From NCBI GenBank assembly GCA_012520575.1, contig JAAYOB010000007.1, forward strand, positions 65,820 through 129,819: a stretch of 64,000 bases of DNA. The letters are read 5' to 3'. Made by a program: the position numbers and the translations under genes. The stretch is from Candidatus Stramentimicrobium fermentans (GTDB lineage Bacteria > Atribacterota > Phoenicimicrobiia > Phoenicimicrobiales > Stramentimicrobiaceae). Positions 19,228 to 28,142 of the stretch are shown here, piece by piece. The notes beneath the pieces were generated by a model, which was given only the letters and a program-made list of their open reading frames with translations, made no database searches and was not told where the DNA came from. Each line of letters begins with the position of its first letter. Position 1 is the first letter of the stretch.

Positions 19228-20877
19228 TTAATAACCTTCCTCCAGGTTTATTTTATTTTCTGGTTCTTCCCCCTCGAAGATCCGTTTAATATTTTTATAC
19301 ACCTCTAATACATTTTCTTCTACTGCTTTGTCGGTATAGCCAGCACTATGCGGTGACATTACAACATTAGATAATTCCTGAAAGGCAAATTTACTGGGTA
19401 ACCTTTGCGGGAAATCTCGGTTGGGGTACTGGTACCAGGTATCTATCCCCGCTCCTGCCAGGGTTCCGTTTTTTAGATATCTATAGAGAGCCTCCTCATT
19501 AATAACCTTTCCCCTACCTACATTGACCAGATATTTCCCTTTCATTAATTTTAACATAGAACCACCAATTACATCTTCGGTCTTGGCTGTCAGGGGCAAG
19601 GTAACAACGATGAAATCAGATTGTGATATAACATATTCTAATTGTTCCATCGTTCCTAAGAAGGTTAAATTATATTTCTTTTGCAGGTCTTCCTCTTTTT
19701 TAAGAGTACGTTTTACCGCATAAACCTTCATACCAAAAGAGATGGCTCTTTGAGAGATCTCCAAACCGATGGCACCTAAACCTATGATTCCTAAGCTTCT
19801 ACCGGCGAGTTGAATGGTAGGCTCTTGAGTAGTATACCCATGCCACTCACCCTTTCTCAATTCTCTGTCACTGTATATTAAATTTTTAGCCAATGCCAGT
19901 AATAGGCAGAAGGCTAATTCTGCAACTGCAGAACTATTGCCATGAGTATTGCAAACATTTATCTGGGGAAACCTTTTAAAAACATTCATGTTCTGTTGGT
20001 CGACTCCGGTAAAAGGTATTTGAAATAATTTTAAACTTTTAGCCATATCGAGCTCGGATTCACTCAACTCTCCTCCTATAATTACCTCAGCCGAGGCCAA
20101 TTGGTCACTCGTTAGCTTGCTATCTCGTTCCGGAAAAATGAACTCAAGGGGTAATTGCTCTTCTTGATTATATCTATTTAATAATTCTACCCATTGTTTT
20201 TGACTGACCATCTTGCTAAATATTATTATCTTCATTTTTCTATAATCCCTTTCGGTTATTTGACTTTCTTCGCCTTTGAGGTATTCTCGAACTGCTACTA
20301 AATGCTTACACTCTAAATTCCATTTTCGGCAGTTATGCTCGAAATCATAACAATCACATTCAGGAACTGATAGATTGACATGATACACTTTGCTATTCTT
20401 TTTATTCTTAACCAGAAAGTGCTCTCCTGCATCCTCTACTCTTAAGTCTTTAGAGGCAAGCGCCCTCTTATTCTGCTCTTCCTTTACCAGTAGCTTCCTT
20501 GCTAATTGATCTGCCAGCTGATTGTTTTCCCTTCTGTTCCAAATAAAAAAGATTGGCGCCTTTATTTTTTTAACCAATTCCTGTGTTTTTTCATAAAGTG
20601 GAATTATTTTCTTGTTTTTTACCTTAAACTGCCCATTCAATTGCTTCACTACTAATTGACTATCACAATAAAACTCAATAGAATCAGCCGACAAATCTTT
20701 TATTTCTTCTAAGCCTCTAATAACGGCACAATACTCGGCAATATTGTTGGTTCCTACTCCAATCAGTTCATTGATTTTTTTCCATAATTCACCATCACGA
20801 TAGATAACAATCCCGATAGCCATATTACCAGGATTGGGAATACAGGACCCATCTACACGTATTAACAGTTTCGCCAT
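19228..20877 (-). CDS. Fusion of RNase HI, SWIM-like zinc motif and D-2-hydroxyacid dehydrogenase
   Basis: 549 residues in one uninterrupted frame. Residues 1-132 are an RNase HI fold with all four acidic catalytic positions (D9 in V-D-G-S, E48 in I-A-E-Y, D72 in C-D-S-Q, D123 in L-A-D-Q). Residues about 165-200 carry C174-x-C176 and C190-x-H192, a SWIM-type zinc motif. From about residue 215 (M-K-I-I-I-F) a D-2-hydroxyacid dehydrogenase follows, with NAD motif G-L-G-A-I-G-L-E, N-V-G-R-G and P-H-S-A-G; the usual catalytic Glu motif (D-V-F-E) reads D-T-W-Y. Met215 is a natural start for a stand-alone dehydrogenase, so internal initiation is possible. The gene follows the TIGR00725-like gene by 13 bases. 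The joint function is unknown. Confidence 0.85.
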   Translation of the reverse strand: MAKLLIRVDGSCIPNPGNMAIGIVIYRDGELWKKINELIGVGTNNIAEYCAVIRGLEEIKDLSADSIEFYCDSQLVVKQLNGQFKVKNKKIIPLYEKTQELVKKIKAPIFFIWNRRENNQLADQLARKLLVKEEQNKRALASKDLRVEDAGEHFLVKNKKNSKVYHVNLSVPECDCYDFEHNCRKWNLECKHLVAVREYLKGEESQITERDYRKMKIIIFSKMVSQKQWVELLNRYNQEEQLPLEFIFPERDSKLTSDQLASAEVIIGGELSESELDMAKSLKLFQIPFTGVDQQNMNVFKRFPQINVCNTHGNSSAVAELAFCLLLALAKNLIYSDRELRKGEWHGYTTQEPTIQLAGRSLGIIGLGAIGLEISQRAISFGMKVYAVKRTLKKEEDLQKKYNLTFLGTMEQLEYVISQSDFIVVTLPLTAKTEDVIGGSMLKLMKGKYLVNVGRGKVINEEALYRYLKNGTLAGAGIDTWYQYPNRDFPQRLPSKFAFQELSNVVMSPHSAGYTDKAVEENVLEVYKNIKRIFEGEEPENKINLEEGY

Positions 20878-20890
20878 AGATACCTCACCT

Positions 20891-21397
20891 TTAATAATTA
20901 TAAATAATTGCTAACCTTTCCTTTACAAGTGTTTTTAACTCTGCCACCTCATTGATATAATAAACTTTTCCTTCTTTTTGGAATGGCTTCAGCCAGCCAC
21001 CAACCTCGAACCTGAATAAGATAACTTCTTTCCCATATTTCAAAGCGAGGGCAATCTCTGAAATGGTCCCGGCACTTCCCGGCAGAGCTATAATCAGATC
21101 TGAACTCAATATATTAATTACATTTCTAGCCATACCCATCCCGGTTGCAATAGGTATATCAATGTATTGGGAAGCCCAATCGGGGTTATCTACCGGTAAA
21201 ATTCCCACTGTAATTCCACCGTTATCTTTGGCGCCTTTTGCTGATGCCTTCATCACTCCTGCATCCCGTCCACCATTTAACAATACCCAACCTTCCTGGG
21301 CAATCATGGCCCCTATTTGATAGGCAAACTGTTCATCCTGGGGATGCACAAATTGTGTTCCCCCCATTACCCCTATGACTATTCTTTTAATAGGAAT
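20891..21397 (-). CDS. TIGR00725/LOG-family (lysine-decarboxylase-like) nucleotide-binding protein; 5' end uncertain
   Basis: Rossmann-like protein of the TIGR00725 group, related to LOG cytokinin-riboside phosphoribohydrolases and molybdenum-cofactor carrier proteins. The motifs G-G-R-D-A-G-V-M and P-G-S-A-G-T-I-S-E match the G-G-x-x-G-x-M and P-G-G-x-G-T-x-x-E signatures. The first ATG (21367) would remove the family's opening strand; the frame upstream reads I-P-I-K-R-I-V-I-G-V-M-G-G-T and fits the family N-terminus. It is open into an 11-G run but has no ATG, GTG or TTG nearby. Either an ATT start behind the G-run is used, or the run has the wrong length: one more G would join an ATG at 21423. 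I drew it to the ATT at 21395-21397. Confidence 0.78.
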   Translation of the reverse strand: MPIKRIVIGVMGGTQFVHPQDEQFAYQIGAMIAQEGWVLLNGGRDAGVMKASAKGAKDNGGITVGILPVDNPDWASQYIDIPIATGMGMARNVINILSSDLIIALPGSAGTISEIALALKYGKEVILFRFEVGGWLKPFQKEGKVYYINEVAELKTLVKERLAIIYNY

Positions 21398-21408
21398 CCC
21401 CCCCCCCC
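21398..21408. repeat. Homopolymer of 11 C (G on the coding strand)
   Basis: Eleven consecutive C on the plus strand, an outlier in AT-rich DNA, at the 5' boundary of the TIGR00725-like gene. It can be an assembly or sequencing artefact, a slippage (phase-variable) tract, or an extreme G-rich ribosome site. Confidence 0.95.
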
Positions 21409-21686
21409 TTCTTTTAAGAACATTCTACTTATTTACACCCTATTATATGCTTCTGTATAATACTTTCGCAAGCTTGCCTTTTTTAAATCTAAAAATAGGC
21501 TAGAAGAAAGCACAATACCGGTGTTTTAGCAAATATAATCAAACTCTTCCCAATTGGGTCATTTTAACCATTCAAGTGTTAGCGTTCTTTTAATTTTCCT
21601 CTCTAATAATTTTTAGCTTAAAACTAACTTTGGAATAGGAAAAAATATTTGACTATAAGTGTTAGAAATCAACTTAGCCCTGTTAT

Positions 21687-21714
21687 TTGACATTTTGAAA
21701 TAATTCGTTAAAAT
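21687..21714 (+). promoter_or_regulatory. Sigma-70 promoter of the two-gene unknown unit
   Basis: TTGACA (21687-21692), 16-base spacer, TAAAAT (21709-21714). It gives a leader of about 95 bases before the gene at 21814. The rest of the roughly 400-base gap (21409-21813) shows no gene. Confidence 0.7.
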
Positions 21715-21813
21715 GTGGTATGGGAATTTGTTGAATAAAAATCACAAGCTGATTTGGATATTCTTGAAAAATAACTGTTATTCTAAAAATTATAGCCTAA
21801 AGAGGTAGACTAC

Positions 21814-22548
21814 ATGAACATGGATGAAAGAATAAAACATGCTTTTGAGTATTCCAAGATATTGAAATGGCCTAAACAATTACTCTCCTCCTTTGGTTCT
21901 TCCGAAGTTAACTACCATGTTTTAACTGAACCTGTTTATCAAGAATTTACCAAAGGAGAGGTAGAAACAGTTGTAAGAGAAGGAAAGGTAAGCTGGTATA
22001 GGCCTCAATTGATAACACCAGAATATATTTTACGTATCGAAGGTTTTAGTGAAGAGGCCAGAAAAACACTTCTTTCCATAGCCCAGGAGATGCCTGATTT
22101 AGCGAATATCCTTTATCGTTTCCATTTTAAAAGAGAAGTAGACTCTATGAGCTTTGTTTCGGGAAGTATCGAAGCGGTCGCTGACAAGATATCACGAGAT
22201 ATTGACAAAAGGGGCGATAATCTTTCGGCAATTATCAGGGGAGAGGGTGATTTGTGGGATATTTCACTCTCAAAATTTATTCTTGATATGATGACCAGGA
22301 GCGCAATGCAATCTCAATTTCCGGAATTAAGGAAAAGGGGGCTAATCAACTACAACAGCTCAGGGTATCAGACCATAATACGTGATAGACAAGGTATTCC
22401 CCTAGTAGCCAAGAAGGAGATTGAAATTATGTTTGATATGGTAAAACACGGCGATATGGAGCCTAAAGAACTAAAGATTGAATTAGACCGTTGGGGATTA
22501 TTCCAAATATACCAAGACCGTTTTTTTAATCTTTTTAGAAGGAGGTAG
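21814..22548 (+). CDS. Conserved-looking protein of unknown function (first gene of unit)
   Basis: 244 residues, no family recognised. No signal peptide or membrane segment is visible, so it should be cytosolic. It is rich in charged residues and predicted helices; the C-terminal 45 residues (after an I-P-L-V-A-K-K-E segment) end in a Phe/Arg-rich tail F-F-N-L-F-R-R-R. A central S-x-S-I-E-A-V-A-D-K-I-S segment could be a dimer or nucleotide-contact region, but this is a guess. The start ATG at 21814 follows A-A-A-G-A-G-G by 8 bases. The next gene begins 6 bases after the stop, and its ribosome site overlaps this gene's last codons, so the two are translationally linked. Own promoter upstream. 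Confidence 0.8.
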   Translation: MNMDERIKHAFEYSKILKWPKQLLSSFGSSEVNYHVLTEPVYQEFTKGEVETVVREGKVSWYRPQLITPEYILRIEGFSEEARKTLLSIAQEMPDLANILYRFHFKREVDSMSFVSGSIEAVADKISRDIDKRGDNLSAIIRGEGDLWDISLSKFILDMMTRSAMQSQFPELRKRGLINYNSSGYQTIIRDRQGIPLVAKKEIEIMFDMVKHGDMEPKELKIELDRWGLFQIYQDRFFNLFRRR

Positions 22549-22554
22549 TATATA

Positions 22555-23154
22555 TTGGTATTTATTAAATCCGCTCGCGAAATAGCCTTAGAAAAAGTTT
22601 CCCAAAAAAAACTCAGCAGCAAGGAAATTGATGAGATAAAACAACAAGCTAAGATAGATACTGTCTTAGCAAAATATTACAAAGACCAGATTGAACCTGA
22701 CCAATTATGGTCTCACTTAAAAGAAATTCCTGAAAAATATCTCAGTCTGGCGCAGAATAATTTTCTTAAAACCTTGACTTTTTATAGTAATCCTTATGAT
22801 ACGGAGAAAAGGAAAAAAGGACTACTGGCTATAGAAAAGGTAAAAAAAATTGACCAATCCTCTGATGTAGAATTCTATTTCAATCAATTAGTTGAGGTCC
22901 AAAATGGTTTCCAAAATGAGATTGACCAGTCAATGGAAAAGGTAAAAAAAGATTTAGAAAACAATCCTGAAAAGAGATTGCGGACTTTTCAACAGGGAAA
23001 TCAGATTATTATAAAAGAACTGAGCGTTGAAGAAATTGTGGAACAGGATAAAGGACTAAAAGAAGCATTAAAGCAAATAGAAAAAGAATATATTGATAAA
23101 TATAATATCTTAAAAGAGAGACTGGCTGATTTTCTGAACAAAGCAGTCCAATAG
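22555..23154 (+). CDS. Charged, helix-rich protein of unknown function (second gene of unit)
   Basis: 199 residues beginning with TTG at 22555, chosen because AAGGAGG lies 9 bases upstream. No family recognised. It is dominated by Lys, Glu and Gln in long helical stretches (about 85-195), suggesting coiled coils; there are no cysteines, signal peptide or membrane segments. It could act as a structural or binding partner of the preceding gene product; that is inference from coupling alone. A terminator 48 bases downstream closes the unit. Confidence 0.78.
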   Translation: MVFIKSAREIALEKVSQKKLSSKEIDEIKQQAKIDTVLAKYYKDQIEPDQLWSHLKEIPEKYLSLAQNNFLKTLTFYSNPYDTEKRKKGLLAIEKVKKIDQSSDVEFYFNQLVEVQNGFQNEIDQSMEKVKKDLENNPEKRLRTFQQGNQIIIKELSVEEIVEQDKGLKEALKQIEKEYIDKYNILKERLADFLNKAVQ

Positions 23155-23201
23155 AAGGAAAGCTTTTGATTTAAGGATTATCATAATTAGCACAAATATC
23201 C

Positions 23202-23243
23202 AAAGGATGGGTTTCCAAAGATTTAAAGGAGGCTCATCCTTTT
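23202..23243 (+). terminator. Rho-independent terminator closing the two-gene unknown unit
   Basis: Arms AAAGGATGGG and CTCATCCTTT pair over about 10 bp with one G-U, followed by TTTATTTATATT. It lies between convergent genes; the minus strand also has A/T-rich flanks but a weaker tail. Confidence 0.75.
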
Positions 23244-23258
23244 ATTTATATTATTTCT

Positions 23259-24518
23259 TCATTCATCGAGTGCAGTACCCTTTACTAGTTTAGAAGCTTT
23301 ATCTTCAAAATAATTGAGAAGATACATTAAGAAAGAAGAAAGGATTGCCAACAAAAATACTATGGGCCAAATATTTTCCACTCCATAATATTTTATAAAT
23401 AATCCCGCCAGATAGGGTCCAAGAATAAAGCCAGACCCAATCAAAATATGGATAATAGCGCTAAACCTTCCTCTATGAGAGATGGGGGTATGGTTAATTA
23501 TATAGACATCCGAATAGGTAGTAGCAATAATCTCACCCAAAGTCCACAAGATGGTAGTAAGTGAAAATAGAAGTAGATTATGGCTAAAATAAATTGCACC
23601 AAATCCAAAAGCATACAATATTCCGGCTAAGGATACATTAAGAATCGGCTTAATATTTCTGGTCATTCGAATAATCACTACCGTACAAAAAATAACCACC
23701 AGACCGCTAATAGTCATAATAGTGCCGAAGTACTGTGGCCCGGCCTCTCCAAATATCTTTATCATTTGAATGGGAAGAGTAAAATCACTGTTCACATAAA
23801 TGAAAGAATAGAGTGTATATATTAAGGTAAAAACAATCAGATGGGGCCTAGTTAGCAATACTCTCCAAATGCTCCCCTCCTCTGGTCTTTCCGAACTGCT
23901 GTCAGAAACAAGAGAATCTTTGATATTGTCCTGTATAGGAATAGTCTCTTCAATTAAGAAAAAAATCAACAGTACGGCAATAATGGTAGAGAGAGTATCG
24001 CCCACAAAGATTAGATTCAGATAATTATTATATAATAAACCGGCAACCAATGGACCAACAGCAAATCCAATGTTCAGACCCAAATACAACAAAGAAAAGG
24101 CTGCTTTTCTATTGTCAGGATTAGTTAAGTCGGCAGCCATCGCCTTTAGAGCGGGGTAATTAGCTCCATTGAAAACCGCTGATAAGACTAAGAGCCAGGG
24201 TATTATTTCTTTTTTCTGAACTATTAAGCAGGAAAGAATAAATAGTGCTGATATGGTGCTGAAAATGACAAATATTCTTTTTCGACCAAAAATATCGACT
24301 AATTTTCCCCCCAACAGTAAACCGGGTATCTTAGCACCAGTAGCCAACATTACATAAAAACCGGCTTGCTGTTCACTATACAGCAGGGTTTTGGTGAAAA
24401 AAATAGTCAGAAAAGGAAATACAAAGCTACCCATTGAACTGACTATCTGGGCAAAAAATAGAATAAATATGCTTTTAGGTAATTCGGTGTAATCTTCGAA
24501 AAAATTTTTTATTTTCAT
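23259..24518 (-). CDS. Major facilitator superfamily (MFS) transporter
   Basis: 419 residues with about 12 hydrophobic segments in the MFS pattern. The loop 2-3 signature is present as G-G-K-L-V-D-I-F-G-R-K-R (about residues 75-86), and the inter-domain loop (about 195-215) is charged. It belongs to the drug-efflux/sugar-efflux type of MFS (DHA1-like) by general shape; the substrate cannot be read from sequence. It starts at ATG 24518. Same strand as the secreted-protein gene 136 bases upstream, with no obvious promoter between them. Confidence 0.88.
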   Translation of the reverse strand: MKIKNFFEDYTELPKSIFILFFAQIVSSMGSFVFPFLTIFFTKTLLYSEQQAGFYVMLATGAKIPGLLLGGKLVDIFGRKRIFVIFSTISALFILSCLIVQKKEIIPWLLVLSAVFNGANYPALKAMAADLTNPDNRKAAFSLLYLGLNIGFAVGPLVAGLLYNNYLNLIFVGDTLSTIIAVLLIFFLIEETIPIQDNIKDSLVSDSSSERPEEGSIWRVLLTRPHLIVFTLIYTLYSFIYVNSDFTLPIQMIKIFGEAGPQYFGTIMTISGLVVIFCTVVIIRMTRNIKPILNVSLAGILYAFGFGAIYFSHNLLLFSLTTILWTLGEIIATTYSDVYIINHTPISHRGRFSAIIHILIGSGFILGPYLAGLFIKYYGVENIWPIVFLLAILSSFLMYLLNYFEDKASKLVKGTALDE

Positions 24519-24654
24519 CTAAATAGACACCAGTCCAGTATTATTGTATTCATTTTAATCTATACTGCCTTGCTGGTACTCAAATGTCTTTATCTGTGTT
24601 TCTTCCCTTTTTAACATGTTCTGATGTAATCTTAATCCACCAAGCATAATTATT

Positions 24655-25176
24655 TTATATTTCTCCACGAGCCTTAAAAAAGATAATAGCCAGACTTTCG
24701 ATCATCCTGGTTATCTCATTCCTGACAATCTGCTTAATACCTTTTATGTCACTATATCCCAACGCCTCTTGGTGCCACAATTCATAGTTTTTGTAACTAC
24801 CTGCCCGACATTCTACATAGTAAGCGATAGGAAAATCATCACCTACAGTCCATACTCTGAACCAGATACTGCCCACTTTTTTGGCTTGTTCTTCTTCCTG
24901 ATAGAGGTATGTTTCTTCAACCGGTATCTCCTGAAAAGCAATATGGGCAAAATTATTTTTATATTTCAGACGAGCAAAACTGGTAAGCTCCTCACTATTC
25001 AAACCGATTAAAAAAGCCTGTTCTCCCTGTACTTTTACCGCAATGTAACCAAAGTTTTCAATTTCTTTAAAATCCTGATATAAAAAATCTTCCAGTGATT
25101 CCTGAGAATGTATGCTATTGCTAATAGTTAAAAGAATTGAAAAGATTAATAGCAGTGTTAAATTTCTTTTATTCAT
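24655..25176 (-). CDS. Small secreted protein of unknown function
   Basis: 173 residues. The N-terminus has a signal peptide (M-N-K-R-N followed by about 15 hydrophobic residues, then S-I-H-S-Q-E). There is no Cys at the cleavage region, so it is probably exported and not a lipoprotein. The mature part has alternating beta-like stretches (Y-I-A-V-K-V, I-W-F-R-V-W) and a helix at the end; no family recognised. It lies 33 bases downstream of the flavodiiron gene and may be its passenger. Confidence 0.7.
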   Translation of the reverse strand: MNKRNLTLLLIFSILLTISNSIHSQESLEDFLYQDFKEIENFGYIAVKVQGEQAFLIGLNSEELTSFARLKYKNNFAHIAFQEIPVEETYLYQEEEQAKKVGSIWFRVWTVGDDFPIAYYVECRAGSYKNYELWHQEALGYSDIKGIKQIVRNEITRMIESLAIIFFKARGEI

Positions 25177-25209
25177 TTTATGCTCACCTATACTACTTAT
25201 AGACTTGTC

Positions 25210-26388
25210 TCATTCTATCTTTTGATGGTTTAGCATAATTTGCTCGGCTAAAGAATCTAATTTCTGAAAATCTTCAGCCCTGGGGTAACCTTTAATAATT
25301 ATAGATGGTAAGAACTCTGCCTTTAGATTTCCCAACATTTCCAAGATATCCTGTTCCATCTTTCCCCCCCAACCGTATGAGCCGATAATTCCGGCAAAAC
25401 GGACTTTAGGTCTTAAAAAATTACAGAGATAGGCAGCAAAAGCAACTTGAGGGTGAGGACCGGTTATTACTGTAGGTGAGCCCAGTATAATAGTAGCTAC
25501 ATCTACTAAAGCCATAGCCAGAACGCCGATATCGGTATAGGTTAAATGGTAGGGGGTTACTTTTATCTTTCTTTTTATTAATTGCCCCACAAGGTATTCT
25601 ACCATTGCAGCTGTACTGCCATGCATAGAGATGTAAGGAATAATAACCTCTTTCTTTACTAAATCGGAGACCCATTCACTATAATAGTTTAAAATGGTAG
25701 CGGGATTTTTATGAAGAGGTCCATGGCTGGGAGCTATAATGTCAATAGAAAATTCCTGCAGCATCTGCAGGTGTTTCTGTATATTTTTTCGGAAAGGCAT
25801 CATTATTTCCGCATAGTAACGTTTCGCCGCTAAATAGCTATTAGTGCTTTCAGAGGCCCACAAACTACTACTGGCTAGATGTGAACCAAAAAGATCACAG
25901 GTAAATAGTATCTTTTTTTTAGGGAGGTGGGTTAGAAACGTTTCAGGCCAATGAACCCAGGGGGCAAATAAGAATTGCATCTCCTGCCCACCAAAAATAA
26001 AAATCTCTCTATCTTTAATTTCATGAAAATCTTCTTCTTTTAAATGTAATTCGTCAATTAAGATATCAATACATTTACGATTGGTAATAACTTTACAGCC
26101 AGGAAATCTTTTTAGTACTTCCCTTATACAGCCAGAGTGGTCCTGTTCAGCATGTTGAGCAACTATATAGCTAATTCTCTTTACCTGCAACTCCTCAATA
26201 TTTTGAAAGAATTCGGTAATTTTTGAGGGGTCTACTGTATCGATTAATAAGGCATCATCCTGACTCTTAATTAAATAAGAATTATAACTGGTTCCCTCAG
26301 GTAGCGGGATAAGTTCATCAAAAAGCCTTCTGCTCCAATCAATAGTACCCACAAAATAGATATCCTTAGAAATTTCCCGGAAAGCCAT
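25210..26388 (-). CDS. Flavodiiron protein (FprA-type A flavoprotein)
   Basis: 392 residues. The N-terminal MBL-like domain carries the diiron ligands H-A-E-Q-D-H (H-x-E-x-D-H), the His of W-V-H-W-P-E-T, the Asp of C-D-L-F-G-S-H and the His of S-H-G-P-L-H. The C-terminal flavodoxin domain (about 250-390) has the FMN loop M-H-G-S-T-A-A-M. Such proteins reduce O2 to water or NO to N2O with electrons from rubredoxin and protect anaerobes. The rubredoxin gene sits directly upstream, its stop codon inside this gene's GGAGG ribosome site, which indicates coupled synthesis of donor and oxidase. Confidence 0.96.
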   Translation of the reverse strand: MAFREISKDIYFVGTIDWSRRLFDELIPLPEGTSYNSYLIKSQDDALLIDTVDPSKITEFFQNIEELQVKRISYIVAQHAEQDHSGCIREVLKRFPGCKVITNRKCIDILIDELHLKEEDFHEIKDREIFIFGGQEMQFLFAPWVHWPETFLTHLPKKKILFTCDLFGSHLASSSLWASESTNSYLAAKRYYAEIMMPFRKNIQKHLQMLQEFSIDIIAPSHGPLHKNPATILNYYSEWVSDLVKKEVIIPYISMHGSTAAMVEYLVGQLIKRKIKVTPYHLTYTDIGVLAMALVDVATIILGSPTVITGPHPQVAFAAYLCNFLRPKVRFAGIIGSYGWGGKMEQDILEMLGNLKAEFLPSIIIKGYPRAEDFQKLDSLAEQIMLNHQKIE

Positions 26389-26390
26389 GA

Positions 26391-26552
26391 CTATTCCTCC
26401 TTTTCAAATTCATCTTTACCTACCCCACATACGGGACAAACCCAATCCTCAGGCAGATCGGCAAAAGATGTTCCTAGCTCAATGCCCGAGTCAGGGTCGC
26501 CGATTTCGGGGTCGTAAACATACCCGCACACTGTACAGACATATCTATCCAT
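26391..26552 (-). CDS. Rubredoxin
   Basis: 53 residues: the classical rubredoxin with two Cys pairs, C-T-V-C-G-Y and C-P-V-C-G-V, binding one iron, and the conserved Y-D-P-E-x-G-D-P and D-W-V-C-P segments. It is a cytosolic one-electron carrier, here very probably the donor for the flavodiiron protein encoded 2 bases downstream. The start ATG (26550-26552) has an excellent AGGAGGTG ribosome site. It follows gatB by 52 bases. Confidence 0.97.
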   Translation of the reverse strand: MDRYVCTVCGYVYDPEIGDPDSGIELGTSFADLPEDWVCPVCGVGKDEFEKEE

Positions 26553-26604
26553 TATTACACCTCCTTTCTCAATTCTCTGTTTTTTTTGAAAAGAAAAACA
26601 TTTT

Positions 26605-28059
26605 TTAATACGGTTTGTTAATTCTTTCCTTAAGAAGCTCCAGTACTAAATCCGGCTGAGCCCTACCCTTAGTGTGTTTCATAACCTGCCCCACTAAGAA
26701 ATGTATTGCTTTTTCTTTACCGGAACAGAAGTCCTGCACAGTCTGAGCATTATCTTTGATAACCCTATCAATTATACCATTAATTTCATTCTTATTACTT
26801 ATCTGAGTAGTTCCACTCTCTTTAATTAGCTTTGCCGCACTCTTACCGGTCTTAAACATCTGTTCAAAGATATCTTTGGCAATTTTACCACTGATAGTTT
26901 TATTATCTATCAGTTTTAATAATTCCACAAGTTTAGAGGCAGAAATAGGGCATGTTTCAATATTGGCATTCTCTTCACCTAAACATCTTAACAGTTCACC
27001 AAGAATCCAATTTGCTAAATGCTTGTAATTATGATAGTCTTGGGCAGCTCTTTCAAAATAATCACCTAGAGATCTGACTTCAATCAGTCTACGGGCATCG
27101 TAATCAGAAAGTTGATAATCGGTAATAAATCTTTCTTTCCGCTCCTCCGGTAATTCCGGTAGAGTACTGTTAATCTCTTCAATCCATTCCTGTTTAATAG
27201 TCAGAGGCAATAAATCCGGTTCCGGAAAATATCGGTAATCAAGAGCCTCTTCTTTGCTGCGCATAATTATAGTTCTGCCATTCGCTTCATCCCAGCGCCT
27301 GGTCTCCGATAATACTGACTCTCCATTCTTAATGAGCTTCTTCTGCCGGACTATCTCAAATTCCAATGCCCTTCTAATAGCCCTAAACGAATTCATATTT
27401 TTAAGTTCAGTCTTGGTGCCCAATGCACTCTTTTCGGATTTCCTAATAGAGATATTGGCATCACAGCGCATTGAACCTTTTTCTAAATTACCGTCACAGA
27501 CCCCGAGATATTGGACTATGGCTCTCAATTTCTGCAGAAAATCTATAGCTTCTTCCGGTGATTGTATATCCGGTTCTGTTACAATTTCCAATAATGGAAT
27601 ACCCGAGCGGTTGTAATCAACCAACGAGTGCACTATTTCACCATCTCTTTCTAAATGGATTAGCTTGCCTGCATCCTCTTCCATATGCACCCTGTTGATT
27701 CTAATTCTTCTTCTTTCTGCACTACTTCCAGAATCTACCATCAAAAAACCATTCACGGCAATGGGTTTATCATATTGAGATATCTGATACGCTTTTGGTA
27801 AATCGGGATAGAAATAATTTTTGCGGTGAAATAGATTAGTCCTGTTTATTTCACAGTTTAAAGCCAGAGCAGTCTTTAAAGCAAATTCTACCACTTTTTT
27901 GTTTAGTACCGGTAGACTTCCCGGTAGCCCTAAACATACCGGACAGGTATGAGTATTGGGTTCCTGCTCAAAATAATCGGTACTGCAATTACAAAATATT
28001 TTAGCCTGTGTCAATAGTTGGATATGTATCTCTAGGCCTATTACAATGTCATCTGGCAT
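26605..28059 (-). CDS. gatB: Asp/Glu-tRNA amidotransferase subunit B
   Basis: 484 residues, normal length. GatB carries the kinase active site and the tRNA-binding helical and YqeY tail (about 410-480) of GatCAB, which converts misacylated Glu-tRNA(Gln) and/or Asp-tRNA(Asn). The start I-G-L-E-I-H-I-Q-L, the zinc cysteines (C-N-C-S ... C-P-V-C) and [12 protein letters not shown] are typical. Presence of GatCAB suggests the organism lacks GlnRS and/or AsnRS. It follows gatA by 83 bases; AGGAG lies upstream of the ATG. Confidence 0.97.
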   Translation of the reverse strand: MPDDIVIGLEIHIQLLTQAKIFCNCSTDYFEQEPNTHTCPVCLGLPGSLPVLNKKVVEFALKTALALNCEINRTNLFHRKNYFYPDLPKAYQISQYDKPIAVNGFLMVDSGSSAERRRIRINRVHMEEDAGKLIHLERDGEIVHSLVDYNRSGIPLLEIVTEPDIQSPEEAIDFLQKLRAIVQYLGVCDGNLEKGSMRCDANISIRKSEKSALGTKTELKNMNSFRAIRRALEFEIVRQKKLIKNGESVLSETRRWDEANGRTIIMRSKEEALDYRYFPEPDLLPLTIKQEWIEEINSTLPELPEERKERFITDYQLSDYDARRLIEVRSLGDYFERAAQDYHNYKHLANWILGELLRCLGEENANIETCPISASKLVELLKLIDNKTISGKIAKDIFEQMFKTGKSAAKLIKESGTTQISNKNEINGIIDRVIKDNAQTVQDFCSGKEKAIHFLVGQVMKHTKGRAQPDLVLELLKERINKPY

Positions 28060-28142
28060 ACAGAACTCCTGATTCTTTGATTCTTTATTATTTTAAAAAC
28101 TACTGGGATTAGAAAAAGTATTTAATTAAGATATTTTATTCA

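Noticed and set aside
27254-27616. 120-codon open frame on the plus strand
   Set aside because: Antisense shadow of gatB, with no family resemblance.
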